Below the pieces are notes generated by a model that was not told the DNA's origin, ran no database searches, and worked only from the letters and a program-made list of their open reading frames with translations. From positions 68,005,558-68,069,557 of the forward strand of contig NC_134825.1 of NCBI RefSeq assembly GCF_004210375.1: a stretch of 64,000 bases of DNA, written 5' to 3'. Positions within the stretch are counted from its first letter, which is position 1; every line of letters starts with the position of its first letter. Position numbers and translations under genes: made by a program. Shown in pieces: positions 33,790-46,904 of the stretch. The DNA comes from Tachypleus tridentatus. Taxonomy: Eukaryota > Arthropoda > Merostomata > Xiphosura > Limulidae.

Positions 33790-34748
33790 GTTATTTTTCT
33801 GGTAAGCAGTAGATTGTAAAAGTCATTTATGTTATTGGTGTTATTGTTGTTATTATTGTCTAGAAAATATGGTTTGTATAATTCTGTGTTATTTGTTACA
33901 TAATTATTTACTGTATTGAAAAAATAGGCGTTCACGTCTGGGTCGTTGTGTTTTGAAAGTGTTTTGCAGTTGTTGTCTGAAGGCTTCTGGTTTTTCTTTG
34001 TCGGTGTGCGCTAATGTGTTATTTTGTTTTAATGTTGCGTATTTTCTTGTTGTGGCTTCTTTAGTGAGTCTTTTTAGGTGCGACCGAAACTTTCTAGGGT
34101 CGGTTTTTCCATTTAGTTTGCAGCAAAAGTTGTCCATTTTTCTTGTTTTAACAATATAATTTCTGGTCTCATTTTATTTCTCATACTGTTTATTTGTGTT
34201 TTTATTTCTTTGTCTCTTGTTGCCATGAACTGTCTTCTTAATTGTCTTCGTTGTTTTATGAGTGTTATTAGTTGTTTGTTTGATTTCCATGCGTTATTTT
34301 TAGTTATTTGCTGCTTTTAGTAGGCACACCGTGATTATTTGACTACAACTATCAGCTTCTTTGAAGTCGAATTTGTCTTCTTTAAAGGTTATATCTTCAT
34401 CGGGGGTGAGATCGAAAGTACCATATTGGTACCATATCTACCATATTGGTAGAAGATCACTGTCAACATCTTTTCCCACGTTCAAATTTAATAGCTTTGG
34501 TCTGATATTTAAGGAGGTGTCTAAGGTATCAGTTGTATTTGTAGCATACGTGGTATGCGTAGGTTCACTGTCGTTTATTAGGGCGATGGTATTTCATCAA
34601 TGAATTGCAATAGGTGTCATCCATTTGTATTTGTGGATTTATGTCAAAGTTTTTATGTTTACTATTTAGATCACATATTACAATTGTATTTTGGTTGTGG
34701 GAAAGATGTTGTGGAATAGGTTTATGTCAATACATTCGGTTGGTGATA
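33790..34748 (-). mobile_element. Jockey-like LINE fragment, block 2 copy
   Basis: Counterpart of 14825-15757. The linker frame at 33904-34137 reads NFCCKLNGKTDPRKFRSHLK, RLTKEATTRKYATLKQNNTL, AHTDKEKPEAFRQQLQNTFK. Confidence 0.84.
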
Positions 34749-35709
34749 TATTTACTATAAAATTCTTAAATTAATATAAATCCCTAGTTTGACTTTACTA
34801 AAATTGATAAACGCTGTATATATGGAGTGAAAATAGAAGTTTTTTGTTCGAAAACATAATGTAAACACCACTTCCAGCCTTGTTTCTTTACTTTCTTAGA
34901 GCACCTAGTTTTTGGCTGGAAAATACAATATTTCCATTTGGATTCACCGTTTTTCTTATTTTCATTATTTATTTATTTTTTTTATAATTTTATGTTAATT
35001 ATCGCTCTCAGATCGGAATGTCTATAAAGATAATTCATATTCTGAGGCATATTAGAACCGACTTCTTTTCTTGCCGAAAACTTTTATTCCGGTTACGCGT
35101 GGATAAAAGAACAGGAGACGAACTCTACGAACAGACACCAAAGACTACCTGAAGGGGTCACCTGTTCTTACCACTCGTACAACTGTACATTAATGTGTTG
35201 TCTACCAGCCAATCATTAGAAACTAAAATGTCACATAAAGGACACTTAACGTTGTGACATTTGTAAAAAGTTGCTCATGCCATGAATCATTAACATAATT
35301 ACGTACTCTGAAGTTTATAAGTTAACCTTGAGACATATAAATTTGAAAAGCAATAAATAAAAACAATTTGCTGCTGTTAATTTTTGTTTTATTTAGTCTT
35401 GAAGCAGAAAACTTTCAGAGGCGTGGTCAGGTGGTTAATGCTCTCGGATCGTAATGTAAGGTTTCGTGCTCGAATCTCTGTGATATCAAACATGCTTTCT
35501 CTTTGAACAGTGGGGCTGTTATAATGTGATAGGTCTATCCCACTACTCATTGGTAAAAGAGTAGCCCAAAAGTTGGCGGTGGGTGATGAAGACTAGTTGC
35601 CTTTCATCTGGTCTTTCACTCCTAAATTAATGTCGGCTAGCGCAAGTAGCCCTCGTGTGGCTTTGCGCGAAATTCACAACAAGCAAACAATTCTAAGCAA
35701 TGAGATCAG
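34749..35709. repeat. T-unit tail joined to an inverted T-unit head
   Basis: The tail (34749-34945) ends in ggattca and is followed by an AT-rich link (ttattttcattatttatt; taattttatgttaattat). From about 34996 the sequence is the reverse complement of the T-unit spacer: tcgctctcagatcggaatgt is the complement of the direct landmark at 45068-45090, and aaactaaaatgtcacataaa matches 44860 inverted. It ends with a plus-strand SINE-1. This starts the extra segment of block 2. Confidence 0.85.
35419..35690 (+). mobile_element. SINE-1 in plus orientation
   Basis: Near full length: head ggcgtggtcaggtggttaat, ctctcggatcgtaatgtaag, body attggtaaaagagtagccca, agttggcggtgggtgatg, and tail gtggctttgcgcgaaattca followed by caacaagcaaacaa. 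The B-box is degraded (cgtgctcgaatctc). Confidence 0.88.
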
Positions 35710-37235
35710 GAGACCTTCAGTGAGAATAAGCAAGAAGAATGGAGAGTTTTTAAAGACCACTTGAATATACAGTAAAAAACTTTTATCCCTTCTTCTGAGT
35801 GAGATATATACACGTATATGGGTGAAAGAGCACTAAAAAAATACTCAAATACAGAAACTGTTAAACGCGAGGAAGTCTAAGACTTCACTTGGACAACGAA
35901 AGTGCCGGTCGCCTAAACTGGAGCGATGGCGACAACCACTTAGTAGGAAAAGAACATGACATCTAGAAACCAAGACAATTAAGAAGACAGCTCATGACAA
36001 CAAGAGACAAAGAAATAAAAACACAAATAAGCAGTATGAGAAATAAAATCAGACCAGAAATTATATTGTAAAAAGAAGAAAAATCGGATAACATCTGCTC
36101 CCAACTAAACGAAAAAAAACCGATCCTAGAAAGTTTCGGTCGCACCTATAAAGGCTCACCAAAGAAGCCACAACAAGAAAATACCCAACACTATAATAAA
36201 ATAACACATTAGCGCACACAAACAAAGAAAAAGCAGAAGCCTCCAGACAACAACTACAAAACACTTTTAAAACAAAACGACCCTGACGTGAACACCTATT
36301 TTTACAATAGAGTAAACAGTCATGTAACAAATAACACAGAATTATCCAAACCATATTTCCCAATCAATATTAACAACGATAACACCACAAAATAAATGAC
36401 TATAATAATCTACCGCTTCTTAAAAATTTACATTAACATAACTCAAACAAGCAATTAAGAATTCAAGAAACAAATCACCAGAAAAGGACGGCATACAAGA
36501 AATTCTCTTCAAGAAAGGCACTTCGAAATTATTTGATCATCTATTAGAAATTTTTCATTTATCGCTCTACCCTTGCTACATCTCAGTTTCTTGGAAGCAA
36601 GCTAATACATTAATGTTCCATAAAGAAGGTATGCTAGCCAATAAACCAAACAGTTATCGACCAATCAGCCTGACCAGCTGTGTATGAAAAATTCTTGAAC
36701 GAATAATCAGTAATAGATTCTCCACATTTTTGGAAATAACGTCAAAATTACTCGAGAGACAAAACGGATTCAGAAAACTTAGACAAAAGGCATATCACTT
36801 ACTAAGGTTAACTGAAACAATAATAATCAGATTTAACAACAAAAGCATTAGGCGAAGAACAAACTATCCTAGGAGCCTAACTGGTAAAAACAATGGAGTA
36901 ACAGCTGAAACCATCCTCAAAATATACAAAACGTATATAACTGTAATAGACTATGCAGCTCCAGCGTGGATTAACGTTAGCAAAGAACAATTCTAAACCA
37001 AACAAGAGTCATTATAAAATATACTACTTTCGACAGCATGTAGAGTGCCCAAAAACCACTTCTTCAAAGTTTATGCATAAATATTCAAACCAACAAACAA
37101 TAGTAGATAGACCCCTACATACTACAATAAAATATTTCGATAAAATGCGGAGAAAAAATGATTTATTATGTGAACTCGATAGGTATTGCATATAGATAGT
37201 CCTGAACACCTCTCCGCGATTAATATACAGATTAT
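35710..37235 (+). mobile_element. Internally deleted Jockey-like LINE, plus strand
   Basis: The 5' leader (35710-35955) leads to the ORF1 start ATG at 35956 (MTSRNQD). After about 20 bases it joins the EN-RT linker (aattaagaagacagctcatg), so nearly all of ORF1 and the endonuclease are gone. The RT then runs from 36450 to about 36840, where a second deletion joins it to the thumb region (RRRTNYPRSLTGKNNGVTAE). The 3' part continues into the T-unit stretch before the tRNA at 37428. The second junction is shared with the fragment at 63891. Confidence 0.87.
36450..37005 (+). pseudogene. LINE reverse transcriptase remnant
   Basis: Reads NKSPEKDGIQEILFKKGTSK, FDHLLEIFHLSLYPCY, LMFHKEGMLANKPNSYRPIS, LTSCV, then a stop, KILERIISNRFSTFLEIT and LERQNGFRK. 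These are RT blocks 1 to 2a of the Jockey group. The palm blocks with the catalytic Asp residues are absent. It then reads LKIYKTYI and DYAAPAWINVSKEQF, the usual region after the RT palm. Confidence 0.88.
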
Positions 37236-37925
37236 ATACCTGAACAGAGGAGGAAACAGCACAATACCTTACCGTTGAAAATGTTGTCGAAGAGATGTTC
37301 TTAATATTATATTTTTTACGTGTGATTCTTTTAACAATGCTATATTAATATTTTGAACGATAAGTTGATATTAAACATACTGTATAGTTTCTTAACGAAA
37401 TTATACGTTTTTCAAATAAAGCAACGAGCGATCATAGCTCAGAGGTAGAGCACTGGTTTTGTAAACCAGGGGTCGTGAGTTCGAACTTCACTGGTGGCTT
37501 GTACACCTTTAACGTGATGAATGCTTATACTTCTATCATATCCAGTTGAACAAATTCACGTGAAATTACTTTAGGATAAAGATGGCGATACATCATTCTT
37601 CACGTATTTTAAATTTTCATTAAAATAGACACCTTTGTTTAAAAAAATTAAACTGCGTTTTCCATGCTTCTATTAATGTTACACAGCTTGTGGAAATCAA
37701 TATTTTCGAAACTGCTTTTAGAATAAGCCTGCTTTTGACATATGTGTTACCAAAATCTTATATTAATATAAATCCCGAGTTTGACTTTACTAAACTTGAC
37801 AAATACCTAAGACATGGAGTAAAAATAGAAATTTCTGGTTCGAAAACATGATGTAGACACCACTTCCAGCCTTGTTTCTTTACTTTCTTAGAGCACCTAG
37901 TTTTAGGCTGGAAAATACAATATTT
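37236..37925. repeat. T-unit 6, tRNA and tail only
   Basis: Holds the LINE-3'-like stretch (cctgaacagaggaggaaaca), tRNA-Thr at 37428 and the tail to ggattca. It is more diverged than other units and has no upstream SINE-3. Confidence 0.83.
37428..37499 (+). tRNA. tRNA-Thr (TGT), copy 5, diverged
   Basis: Anticodon TGT in loop TTTGTAA. The acceptor is GCGATCA against TGGTGGC, giving a G-G mismatch at the third pair. The T arm is GTGAG/TTCAC with one G-T pair. The A box (TAGCTCAGAGGTAGAG) and B box (GAGTTCGAACTTC) differ by one base each. No T4 run follows within 40 nt. Probably weak or inactive. Confidence 0.65.
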
Positions 37926-38690
37926 GGATTCACCGTTTTTCTTATTTTCATTATTTATTTATTTTTTAATAATTTTATGTTAATTATCGCTCTCAGATCG
38001 GAATGTCTATAAAGATAATTCATATTCTGAGGCATGTTAGAACCGACTTCTTTTCTTGCCGAAAACTTTTATTCCGGTTACGCGTGGATAAAAGAACAGG
38101 ACAAACTCTACGAACAGAGACCAAAGACTGCCTGAAGAGGTCACCTGTTCTTACCACTCGTACAACTGTACACTAATGTGTTGTCTACCAGCCAATCATT
38201 AGAAACTAAAATGTCACATAAAGGACACTTAGCGTTGCAATTTGTACTGTTGTGACATCAGTAAAAAATGTGCTCATGCAATGAATCACTGAAATGATTA
38301 TGTACTCTGAAGGCTATAACACCTTAAGACATATAAATTTGAAAAGCAATGAATAAAAAACAATTTGCTACTGTTAATTTTTGTTTTATTTCGTTTTGAA
38401 GAAGAACACTTTCAGAGGCGTGGTCAGGTGGTTAATACTCTCGAATCGTAATGTGAGGTTTCGTGTTCAAACATGCTCGCTCTTTCGATAGTAGGGCTGT
38501 TATAATGTGATAGGTTAATCCCACTATTCATTGGTAAAAGAGTAGCCCAAGAGTTGGCGGTGGTTGGTAAAGACTAGTTGCCTTTCATCTAGTCTTTCAC
38601 TGCTAAATTAATGTCGGCTAGCGCAGGTATCCGTATGTGGCTTTGCGCGAAATTCAAAACAAACAAACAATTCTAAACAATGAGATCAGG
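37926..38690. repeat. Second inverted T-unit head
   Basis: Repeats the arrangement of 34946-35709: AT-rich link, then inverted spacer from tcgctctcagatcggaatgt, then plus-strand SINE-1. Two such inverted heads in a row, each after a tail ending in ggattca, indicate a duplicated inversion. Confidence 0.84.
38415..38670 (+). mobile_element. SINE-1 in plus orientation, second
   Basis: Head ggcgtggtcaggtggttaat; the B-box part is shortened (ggtttcgtgttcaaac), the body and the caaacaaacaa tail are complete. Confidence 0.85.
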
Positions 38691-39156
38691 AGACCTTCAG
38701 TGAGAATAAGCAAGAAGAATGGAGAAAAGCTACTGAACATACAGGAAAAAAAAACACTTTTAACCTTCCTTCTGAGTGAGATATCTACACTTATGTGGGC
38801 GAAAGAGCACTAAGAAATACTCATATAAGTTAGAGAAACTGTTAAACGCGAGGAAGCCTAAGACTTCACCTGGACGACGAAAGTGCGGGTCGCCTAACCT
38901 GGAGCGATGGCGACAACCGCTTAGAACAAAAAGAACATGACGTCTAAAAACCAAGACGCACGCCCTTAAAGTGGCCTGAAAAACAAGCTAAGTAAATCTA
39001 GTTCATTAGGTGGCCAGAAATCAGATGTAATTTCAAATGGAGTTAATAATACCCCATTCGTGGTCATATGTAATGTAGCCAAAACACAGTTATCATCTTT
39101 TGATGATGATAAAGATATTAATATAAGGAGAAAACGAAAAACAAGAAAAAAAAATA

Positions 39157-40918
<1,762 letters not shown>

Positions 40919-41091
40919 TACCAAAATTTTCAAGTAGAGCAATTGAAAACACCAGCAATTGTAGTTATACAATGCTAAAATTGCCAAAGATATGGTCACG
41001 TATCAGCGGCACGTTTGACAACACCGAGGTGACGTGGACATGGCGGTAAGCACCATATATTTGTCTCTAAAAAATAGTAAGAAAAACCTAA

Positions 41092-41763
41092 TTGTTGCAA
41101 CTGCATAAAACACACACAGCAAACTACAAAGTTTGCGACAAGTACAAAAAAATAAAGCAACATATCTATGAAGTAAAAACAACAAGACCAATTCCAAACG
41201 ATATATCTAACACAACTGCACAACAAACACACACTGCTACAACAACAGATACAGTGACAAATGCAGAAAGGCTGAAGGAAAACATCACACAACAAAAATC
41301 ACACACAAGAGAAGAACAAAACCAAACCAAAATAGTGAACAATACACAACAACTTAACAAAAACACAGACACAACAAACACCCAAGAGAACAACACTCAT
41401 ACAATAAAAGAGAGCAGAAACGACGAAACAAGTTTAATAGTAAATATAAATAAAACATCTTTACAAATTTTATTGCAGAATACACAAATCCATCCCAAAC
41501 TAAAAACTGCTTTGATCTCTTCACACGCGACGCAAAAAAATAATAAAGAAAGCCATACATACCACAACGATCACTGGATAGTTACTAAAAGCAAATTCAC
41601 AATTCTAGGTATCAACATCAAAGGTTCACTAACTTCCAAGAACCACGAGATCGAAGACATAATAATAGTAATTAAACCTGATATTATTATTCTAAGTGAA
41701 ACCCGGATTTATGTTAACAATAAATTTAAAATATGTAATTTTACGCCAGTTAGAAAAGTTTGA
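41092..41763 (+). pseudogene. LINE ORF1-ORF2 junction region with start of endonuclease
   Basis: A 223-codon open frame. The first 140 codons are rich in Asn, Thr and Gln (TNTQENNTHTIKESRNDETS), like the low-complexity tail of a Jockey-type gag ORF. The last part reads FTILGINIKGSLTSKNHEIE and PDIIILSETRIYVNNKFKIC, which is the first endonuclease block, with the catalytic Glu in SETR. It overlaps no host gene. The same region runs on the minus strand at about 10240-10870 in block 1. Confidence 0.82.
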
Positions 41764-41773
41764 ATAAACAACC

Positions 41774-42300
41774 ATGATACTAACAGAGGAATTATTTTAT
41801 TATATAAGAACATTCTTTCAGTTACTCAAAATTATAATGAACGGTAATAATGAAAATATAATTGTTGATATCCTGCTAGATAACCATTCATTTTTAACAC
41901 TAGCAGGTATTTACTGTTCACCAACAAAATGTATTGACATAAATCTATTCCACAACATCTTTTCCCACTACCAAAATACCATTGTAATAAGTGATCGGAA
42001 TAGTAAACATAAAAACTTTGGACGTAAATCCACCAACAGAAATGGAAGACACTTATTGCATTTCATTGATGAAAATAACATCGTCCTAATAAATGACAGT
42101 AAACCTACGCATACTACGTATGCTACAAATATAAGTGATATCCTAGGCAACTGACTCACCTCCTTAAATATCAGACAAAAGTTATTAAGTTTTAATGTGG
42201 GAAAAGATGTTGACAGTAATCATCTACCAATATGGTGTGCTTTCGATCTCGCTCCCCATAAAGATATAACCTTTAAACAATACAAAATTCAACTACCAGA
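41774..42300 (+). pseudogene. LINE apurinic-type endonuclease
   Basis: The open part (41774-42154) reads LTLAGIYCSPTKCIDINLFH, NIFSHYQNTIVISDRNSKHK (block with D.N.KH; usually GDFNAKH) and RHLLHFIDENNIVLINDSKP, THTTYATNISDIL. After a stop it continues VGKDVDSNHLPIWCAFDLAP, where SNHLPI stands for the SDHLPI active-site block. This endonuclease nicks target DNA for target-primed reverse transcription. Confidence 0.88.
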
Positions 42301-42937
42301 AAGCTAATTGCCAAGAATATCAGAAAGAACTAGACAACATATTACCAGAAAATGTTGAGCATACATCCAACAACAAAGTAGAAGTTGGTAGTTGTAGTCA
42401 AATAATCACTGAGTGCCGACTAAAAGAAGCAACTAACACTGTACCACAGGAACAACATAAAACTATAAATAACGCATAGAAACAAACAAACAACTAATAA
42501 CACTAATAAAACAACGAAGACAATTAAGAAGACAGTTCATGGCAACAAGAAACAAAGAAATAAAAACACAATAAACAGTATCTGGAAAAAAAATGAGGCC
42601 AGAAAAATGGGATAACTAAGCGAAAAAAAACCGATCCTAGAACGTTTCGATCGCAGTTACAAAGAGGAACCAAAGATACCACAAAAAAAAAATAACCAAC
42701 ACGAGAATAAAATAACACATTAGCACACACCAAGAAAGAAAAAGCAGAAGCCTTCAGACAAGAACTGCAAAACACTTTCAAAACACAACGACACAGGCGT
42801 GAAAACCTATTTTTACAATACAGTAAACGATCATATCATATTAATACAGAATTATACAAACCAAATTTCCCAGTCAATATCAACAACAATAACACGAATA
42901 ACATAAATGACTATAATAAGCTAATGTTTGTGGAAAA

Positions 42938-43218
42938 CGGTTTGGTTTGGTTTTTGGAATTTCTCACAAAGCTACTCGAGGGCTATCTGTGCTAGCCGTC
43001 CCTAATTTAGCAGTGTAAGACTAGAGGGAAGGCGGCTAGTCATCACCACCCACCGCCAACTCTTGGGCTACTCTTTTACCAACAAATAGTGAGATTGACC
43101 CTAACATTATAACGCCCCCAAGGCTGAAAAGCCGAGCATGTTTGTTGCGAAAGGGGTTCGAACTCGCGACCCTCAGATTATGAGTCGAACGCCTTAATCC
43201 ACCTGGCCATGCCGGGCC
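42938..43218 (-). mobile_element. SINE-1 inserted in the LINE
   Basis: The most complete SINE-1 in the window. Plus strand: gaatttctcacaaagctact, cgagggctatctgtgctagc, cgtccctaatttagcagtgt, accacccaccgccaactctt, ggggttcgaactcgcgaccc, ttaatccacctggccatgcc. The minus-strand head carries A- and B-box-like sequences. No clear target duplication was found. Confidence 0.92.
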
Positions 43219-43479
43219 TTAACTTACTAGTAAAGATAGTCGGTTAAGAATGATAAAAAGGGTCAAACCTAAATAAGTGATTTAGATTATTCCTGAAACC
43301 TTATTGCACTATGATTTTGCTAGTTTATAAATGAAACTAAATTAAGCAATTTTTGTTGTTGTTATTGTTTTATACTATAGTTGTGTTAAACTCTAAACTA
43401 ACAAGCAATCTGCTCTGTTACTTGCCTACACTTTTTAGCAAACTGGAAAAGTGTCCCAACACCAGCAATAGTAACCACA

Positions 43480-43905
43480 AATATACGATCGGAACTAAAC
43501 AGAGTATGCGAATACTGCCAAATGTTTTGAATCAAAATAAACACAGCAAAAACTCTACAACTCATATATTCAAAGTGAACGAAATGTCAAAAGGTACAAC
43601 TACAGATTTTTATGAATGGAACACTTCTCCAGACTACTACATCAACAAAATTTCTAGGATTAACGTATGATTCTAAACTTACATGGACAAACCACATAAA
43701 TAATACAAAAACAAAAATTTGGCGAAGAACAAACTATGGTAGGAATCTAACTGGCAAAAACAATGGAGTAACAGTTGAAAACATCCTCAAAATATACAAA
43801 ACATATATAGACCTATGTAGGCTCCTACATACTACAATAAAATATTTCGAAAAAAGTTGGAGAAAAAATGAACTATTATGCGTACTCGTCAGGTATTGTA
43901 TATAT
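43480..43905 (+). pseudogene. LINE reverse transcriptase C-terminal region
   Basis: Pieces read ILPNVLNQNK in one frame and FMNGTLLQTTTSTKFLGLTY, DSKLTWTNHINNTKTKIWRR, TNYGRNLTGKNNGVTVENIL, KIYKTYI in the next. The KFLGLTYDSKLTW block is the hallmark after the RT palm in Jockey-group LINEs. Unlike 36840 and 63935, no internal deletion precedes RRTNY here. Both ends are interrupted. Confidence 0.86.
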
Positions 43906-43960
43906 GATGAAGATAGTACAAAACACCTGTCCCCGATTAATTTACAAATTATATTCCTGA

Positions 43961-44348
43961 ACAGAAGAGAAAACTGTTCAGTACCTTACCTTTGAAAATG
44001 TTGTTGAAGAAATGTTATTAATATTATATTTTACACGTGTGATTGTTTTAACAATGCTATATTAATAGTTTGAACGATAAGTTAATATTAAACATACTGT
44101 ATAGTTTCATAAATAAATTATATGTTTTACAAACGAAATAACAAGCTATCATAACTTAGAGGTAAAGCACTGGTTTCGTAAACCAGCGGTCATGAGTTCG
44201 AACCTCACTGGTGGTTTGTATATCTTAAACGAGACGAATGATTATACTTCTATTGCCTGCAATTGAGCTAAATAACATAAAATTATGTTAGAATGAATAT
44301 GGCGATACATTGTTCTTCACATAATACCTTACAGTTTCAATGAATAAG
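43961..44348. repeat. T-unit 7, diverged, short
   Basis: Holds the LINE-3'-like stretch, the tRNA-like sequence at 44145 and about 130 bp of tail before it meets a LINE RT scrap (44349-44387: caaaattacccgagggaaaa, compare 36750). The most diverged unit in the window. Confidence 0.78.
44145..44216 (+). pseudogene. tRNA-Thr-like, copy 6, anticodon CGT
   Basis: The 72-nt cloverleaf is still drawable: GCTATCA against TGGTGGT, and anticodon stem CTGGT/ACCAG. The loop is TTCGTAA, so the anticodon is CGT (Thr, ACG codons) in place of TGT. The A box is eroded (TAACTTAGAGGTAAAG), the D stem has an A-C mismatch, the variable region is changed, and no T4 run follows. A pseudogene is more likely than a working gene, although threonine identity would be kept. 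Confidence 0.7.
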
Positions 44349-44387
44349 ATCAAAATTACCCGAGGGAAAAAACGGAATAAAAAAACT

Positions 44388-44664
44388 TTTTTGTTTGTTT
44401 TTTGAATTTCGCACAAATCTACCCGTGGGCTATCTGTGCTAGCCGTTTATAATTTAGCAGTGTAAAACTAGAGGGAAGGCAACTAGTCATCACCAACCAC
44501 CGCCAACTCTTTAGCTACTCTTTTACCAATGAATAGTGGGATTGACCTATCACATTATAACGGCCCGACCGCTAAAAGGACGAGCATGTTTAGAGTAACG
44601 GGGATTCGAACTCGTGACCCTCAGATTACGATTCGACTGTCGTAACCACCTGACCACGCCTCTG
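44388..44664 (-). mobile_element. SINE-1, full length
   Basis: Plus strand: ttttgtttgttttttgaatt, ctacccgtgggctatctgtg, caccaaccaccgccaactct, gtaacggggattcgaactcg, cagattacgattcgactgtc, cctgaccacgcc. Confidence 0.9.
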
Positions 44665-46101
44665 AAAGCTTTCTGCTTCAAGAGTGAATAAAACTGAAAT
44701 TAAGTGTAGCCAACTGTTTTTATTTATTGCTTTTCAAATTTATATGTCATATGGTGTTATTTCCAGAGTACATAATTATGTTAGTGATTTATGGCATGAG
44801 CACCTTTTTTAGTGACGTCAAAAGAGTACAAATTGCAACGGTAGGTGTCCCTTATGTGGCATTTTAGTTTCTAATGACTGGCTGGTAGACAACACATTAA
44901 TGTAGAATTGTGCGAATGGTTACTACAAAGTGACCTTTTCAGGCGGTCTTTGGTTCCTGTTCGTCGTGTTTGCCGTGTCATCTTACCCGCGCGTCACCAG
45001 AATAAAAGTTTTCGCAAGAAAAAAGTCGGTGGTAAAATTTCTAAGAAAATTAATTATCTTCATAGACATTCCGATCTGAGAGCGATAATTTTTAATAAAG
45101 AAATGTCTTTATAACTATAACTTCAACATGCAAGAAAATCTCGTATTTTGATATTATTGCGATATCATTCATAATTAAATATAGTTACAATTACGAAGCA
45201 GAAGAATAACTCAGAAAAAAGTTTTAGTTATTTGTTCAATTAAATTCATTAATGTTTTTCCTTAGTATAACTATGTCGATAATTTAATTGAATTATTTCA
45301 AATACCTTCTAACCACATAAACATTTTCATCGATTTTGATATTTTTAAACAAACGAGAGAAGAAATCCACGACTAAATTGTAATAGTTTGAATTTGAAAA
45401 TATGAAATCCAACTGGAAGGATAGCACTTACAACATTTAGGTTACTAGACCAGTACTCTACTACTGCTCCTTATAGCACTGTACGATTGTTTTTTTAAAC
45501 ATATAATTTATAGAGAAAAATATGTAGGTTGGATATGTGTTGAGATAAGTACCTTGCATTTTATTCAAGCGATGCATATAACACAACTAAATAATTGCAA
45601 TATTGATATTCTAATATAATTAAAGCTCAGACACAACAACTTTAGTTTAAATGAATATTATTTCTATTGTAACTCCTAAATGAGAAAGTAGATTCGAAGA
45701 AAGAATATTCTATTGATCTTCGGTGTTCCTGTCGCTTGGGAAAAGTGTTAAGGTTTTTCTGTTTTAATTATCTTGTTAAATAATTTGTGAAAAAATTATG
45801 TATATCATAAGAGTCTCACAAATAAATGTCTATAAAAGGATTAGTACCGGTTTCTTCGGTTTTTAAGATGGTTTATTTTATGATATATGGCTGTACTTTT
45901 TGATCAGATGACCACCTTCGTAAACAGATATATTCGTGTACCACCATTTTCAATGATGATTTATTAATGTTTCAAAAACATTCTTCACACAGGTGGCAGG
46001 TTGATATTTATGTGTAGAAAAATCTAAAGAATAAAATTCAAATAAATGCTTTCTTTATGCTGTGTTTGGAGAAAAGCAAACACAATGGAACTACTGTGTT
46101 T

Positions 46102-46230
46102 GCCACCTCCACTAGTTGCACAGCCGAATATCTGCTGACTTACGATAATAAAAACCGGGTTTCGATACCCATTGTGGGTAGAGCACAGATAGTCCGCGGT
46201 GTATCTTTATGCGTAATTTAAAACAACAAC
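46102..46230 (+). mobile_element. SINE-3, full length
   Basis: Head cctccactagttgcacagcc, B-box region ccgggtttcgatacccattg, tgggtagagcacagatagtc, tail aaaacaacaac. It shows the part that is missing at 14059, 33024 and 61971. Confidence 0.87.
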
Positions 46231-46428
46231 TTTTATACACTGAACAGAGTAGAAAACAGTACAATACCTTACTGTTGAAAATGTTGTCGAAGAGGTGTTC
46301 TTAATATTATATTTTCTTTACATGTGACTGTTTTAGCAATGCTAAAATAATCCACTGAACGATAAGCGAATATTCAATATACTGTATAAGATTAAAGAGA
46401 AATAATGCGTTTTAAACGATGTGTACGC

Positions 46429-46500
46429 GCCATCATAGCTCAGGGGTAGAGCACTGGTCTTGTAAACCAGGAGTCGTGAGTTCGAACCTCACTGGTGGCT
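46429..46500 (+). tRNA. tRNA-Thr (TGT), copy 7
   Basis: Identical to copies 1 and 4 over all 72 bases, with perfect acceptor, D, anticodon and T arms, TGT anticodon, intact A and B boxes and a T4 run at 46531-46534. It lies in the extra segment of block 2. Confidence 0.95.
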
Positions 46501-46904
46501 TGTATATCTTGAACTTGACGGATACTCTTATTTTCATCACCTGCAATTGAACAAAATAACATAATTTTATTTTACGATAAATATGACGATACATTATTTT
46601 TCATAAAATTTAAATTTTCAATAAAAGCGACATTGTTATTTAAAAATGTAAGCTTCGTTTTCTCTGCTCCTATTAATTTTATACAGCGTGTGGAAATCAA
46701 TATTTCCCAAACTGCTTGAAGTATAACCCTGTTTTTGATATATCTATTATAAAATTCTAAAATTAATATCAATCAAAAATTTGACTTTACTAAAGTTGAT
46801 AAATGCTGTAAACATGGAGGGAAAAAAGAATTTTTTGTTCGAAAACATAATGTGGACACTACTTTCAGCCTTGTTTCTTTTCTGAGAGCCCGTAGATTTG
46901 CTAA

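Larger units (their letters stand above)
31193..33790. repeat. T-unit 5
   Basis: Block 2 equivalent of T-unit 2, with SINE-1, SINE-2, the 430-bp stretch (about 32560-33000), deleted SINE-3, tRNA-Thr at 33308 and the tail. No coding signal in its AT-rich parts. Confidence 0.86.
44388..46904. repeat. T-unit 8
   Basis: Direct orientation, full type: SINE-1, spacer, the 430-bp stretch (about 45630-46070), intact SINE-3, LINE-3'-like stretch, perfect tRNA-Thr at 46429 and tail. It has no SINE-2 at the ttaca site and no Penelope mini-insertion, so it is closest to an unmodified T-unit. Confidence 0.87.
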
